This document shows positions 63,856 through 64,000 of a stretch of 64,000 nucleotides of DNA, piece after piece. The number at the start of each line of letters is the position of its first letter. Within the stretch, counting starts at the first letter, position 1. Source of the stretch: Spirometra erinaceieuropaei (Eukaryota; Platyhelminthes; Cestoda; Diphyllobothriidea; Diphyllobothriidae); contig CACRXP010000159.1 in the NCBI GenBank assembly GCA_902702965.1, positions 883,880 through 947,879 of the forward strand. The letters run 5' to 3'. Position numbers and translations under genes: made by a program. The notes under the pieces are model-generated. The model did not search any database, had not been told where the DNA came from, and saw nothing but the letters and a program-made list of their open reading frames with translations.

Positions 63856-64000
63856 GCGCCGCTCACTTCTGCCGCCGCATTCACGCAAACCGTCGGTTTA
63901 CATGATCAGGCATTTCACGCAAACCAATCGAAATCGGATAAAGCGGGGCCATTTGTGCATGTGTGCGCAACCGCCAACTTGGCAATAATTTATGCTAATG

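Overview
Eukaryotic, repeat-rich DNA, very probably from a flatworm and most likely a tapeworm of the diphyllobothriidean kind (Spirometra/Dibothriocephalus-like). The taxon is inferred from the style of the CR1-type and Penelope-like retroelements and the long TE-filled introns; no ribosomal or mitochondrial marker is present to prove it. A run of 45 N (37632-37676) shows this is a draft scaffold.

One host gene can be read with confidence: a UFM1-specific protease 2 (UFSP2) orthologue on the + strand. Its four coding exons are 18945-19557, 22421-22608, 25551-25745 and 32456-32839. The phases agree and the spliced product is 459 aa, close to the size of animal UFSP2, with an intact catalytic set (Tyr265, Cys277, Asp413, His415). 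Its introns (2.9, 2.9 and 6.7 kb) hold a long-TIR MITE, an RTE-like reverse transcriptase remnant, a 108-bp palindrome, a tRNA-derived SINE and two antisense Penelope-like pieces, one of them inserted into another MITE.

Region by region: 1-12.5 kb is a graveyard of CR1/Jockey-like non-LTR retrotransposons. It includes one almost complete copy (5211-9684) whose single frame runs from a coiled-coil/L1-ORF1p-like part through an EEP endonuclease to the reverse transcriptase, broken only by two in-frame stops. Several copies keep a conserved 3' hairpin and short tandem-repeat tails. 12.5-18.9 kb is mostly unrecognised, with one copy of a ~430-bp repeat and a 1.2-kb TIR element full of TATCGA motifs. 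18.9-32.8 kb is the UFSP2 gene. 33.8-36.9 kb is a complex of inverted and tandem repeats. 37-64 kb is non-coding accessory DNA: two tRNA-derived SINE families (one Arg-TCT-like, one Tyr-like), a >1-kb repeat present in opposite orientations at 44-46 kb and 56.5-57.8 kb, trinucleotide microsatellites and degenerate TTAGGG tracts.

Most long open frames outside UFSP2 and the retroelements are chance or repeat-derived (polyD/polyM/polyS microsatellite frames, SINE frames). No tRNA or rRNA gene judged functional, no CRISPR array and no bacterial-style operon was seen. The elements act mainly as intron and intergenic filler; UFSP2 itself belongs to the UFM1 (ufmylation) pathway.
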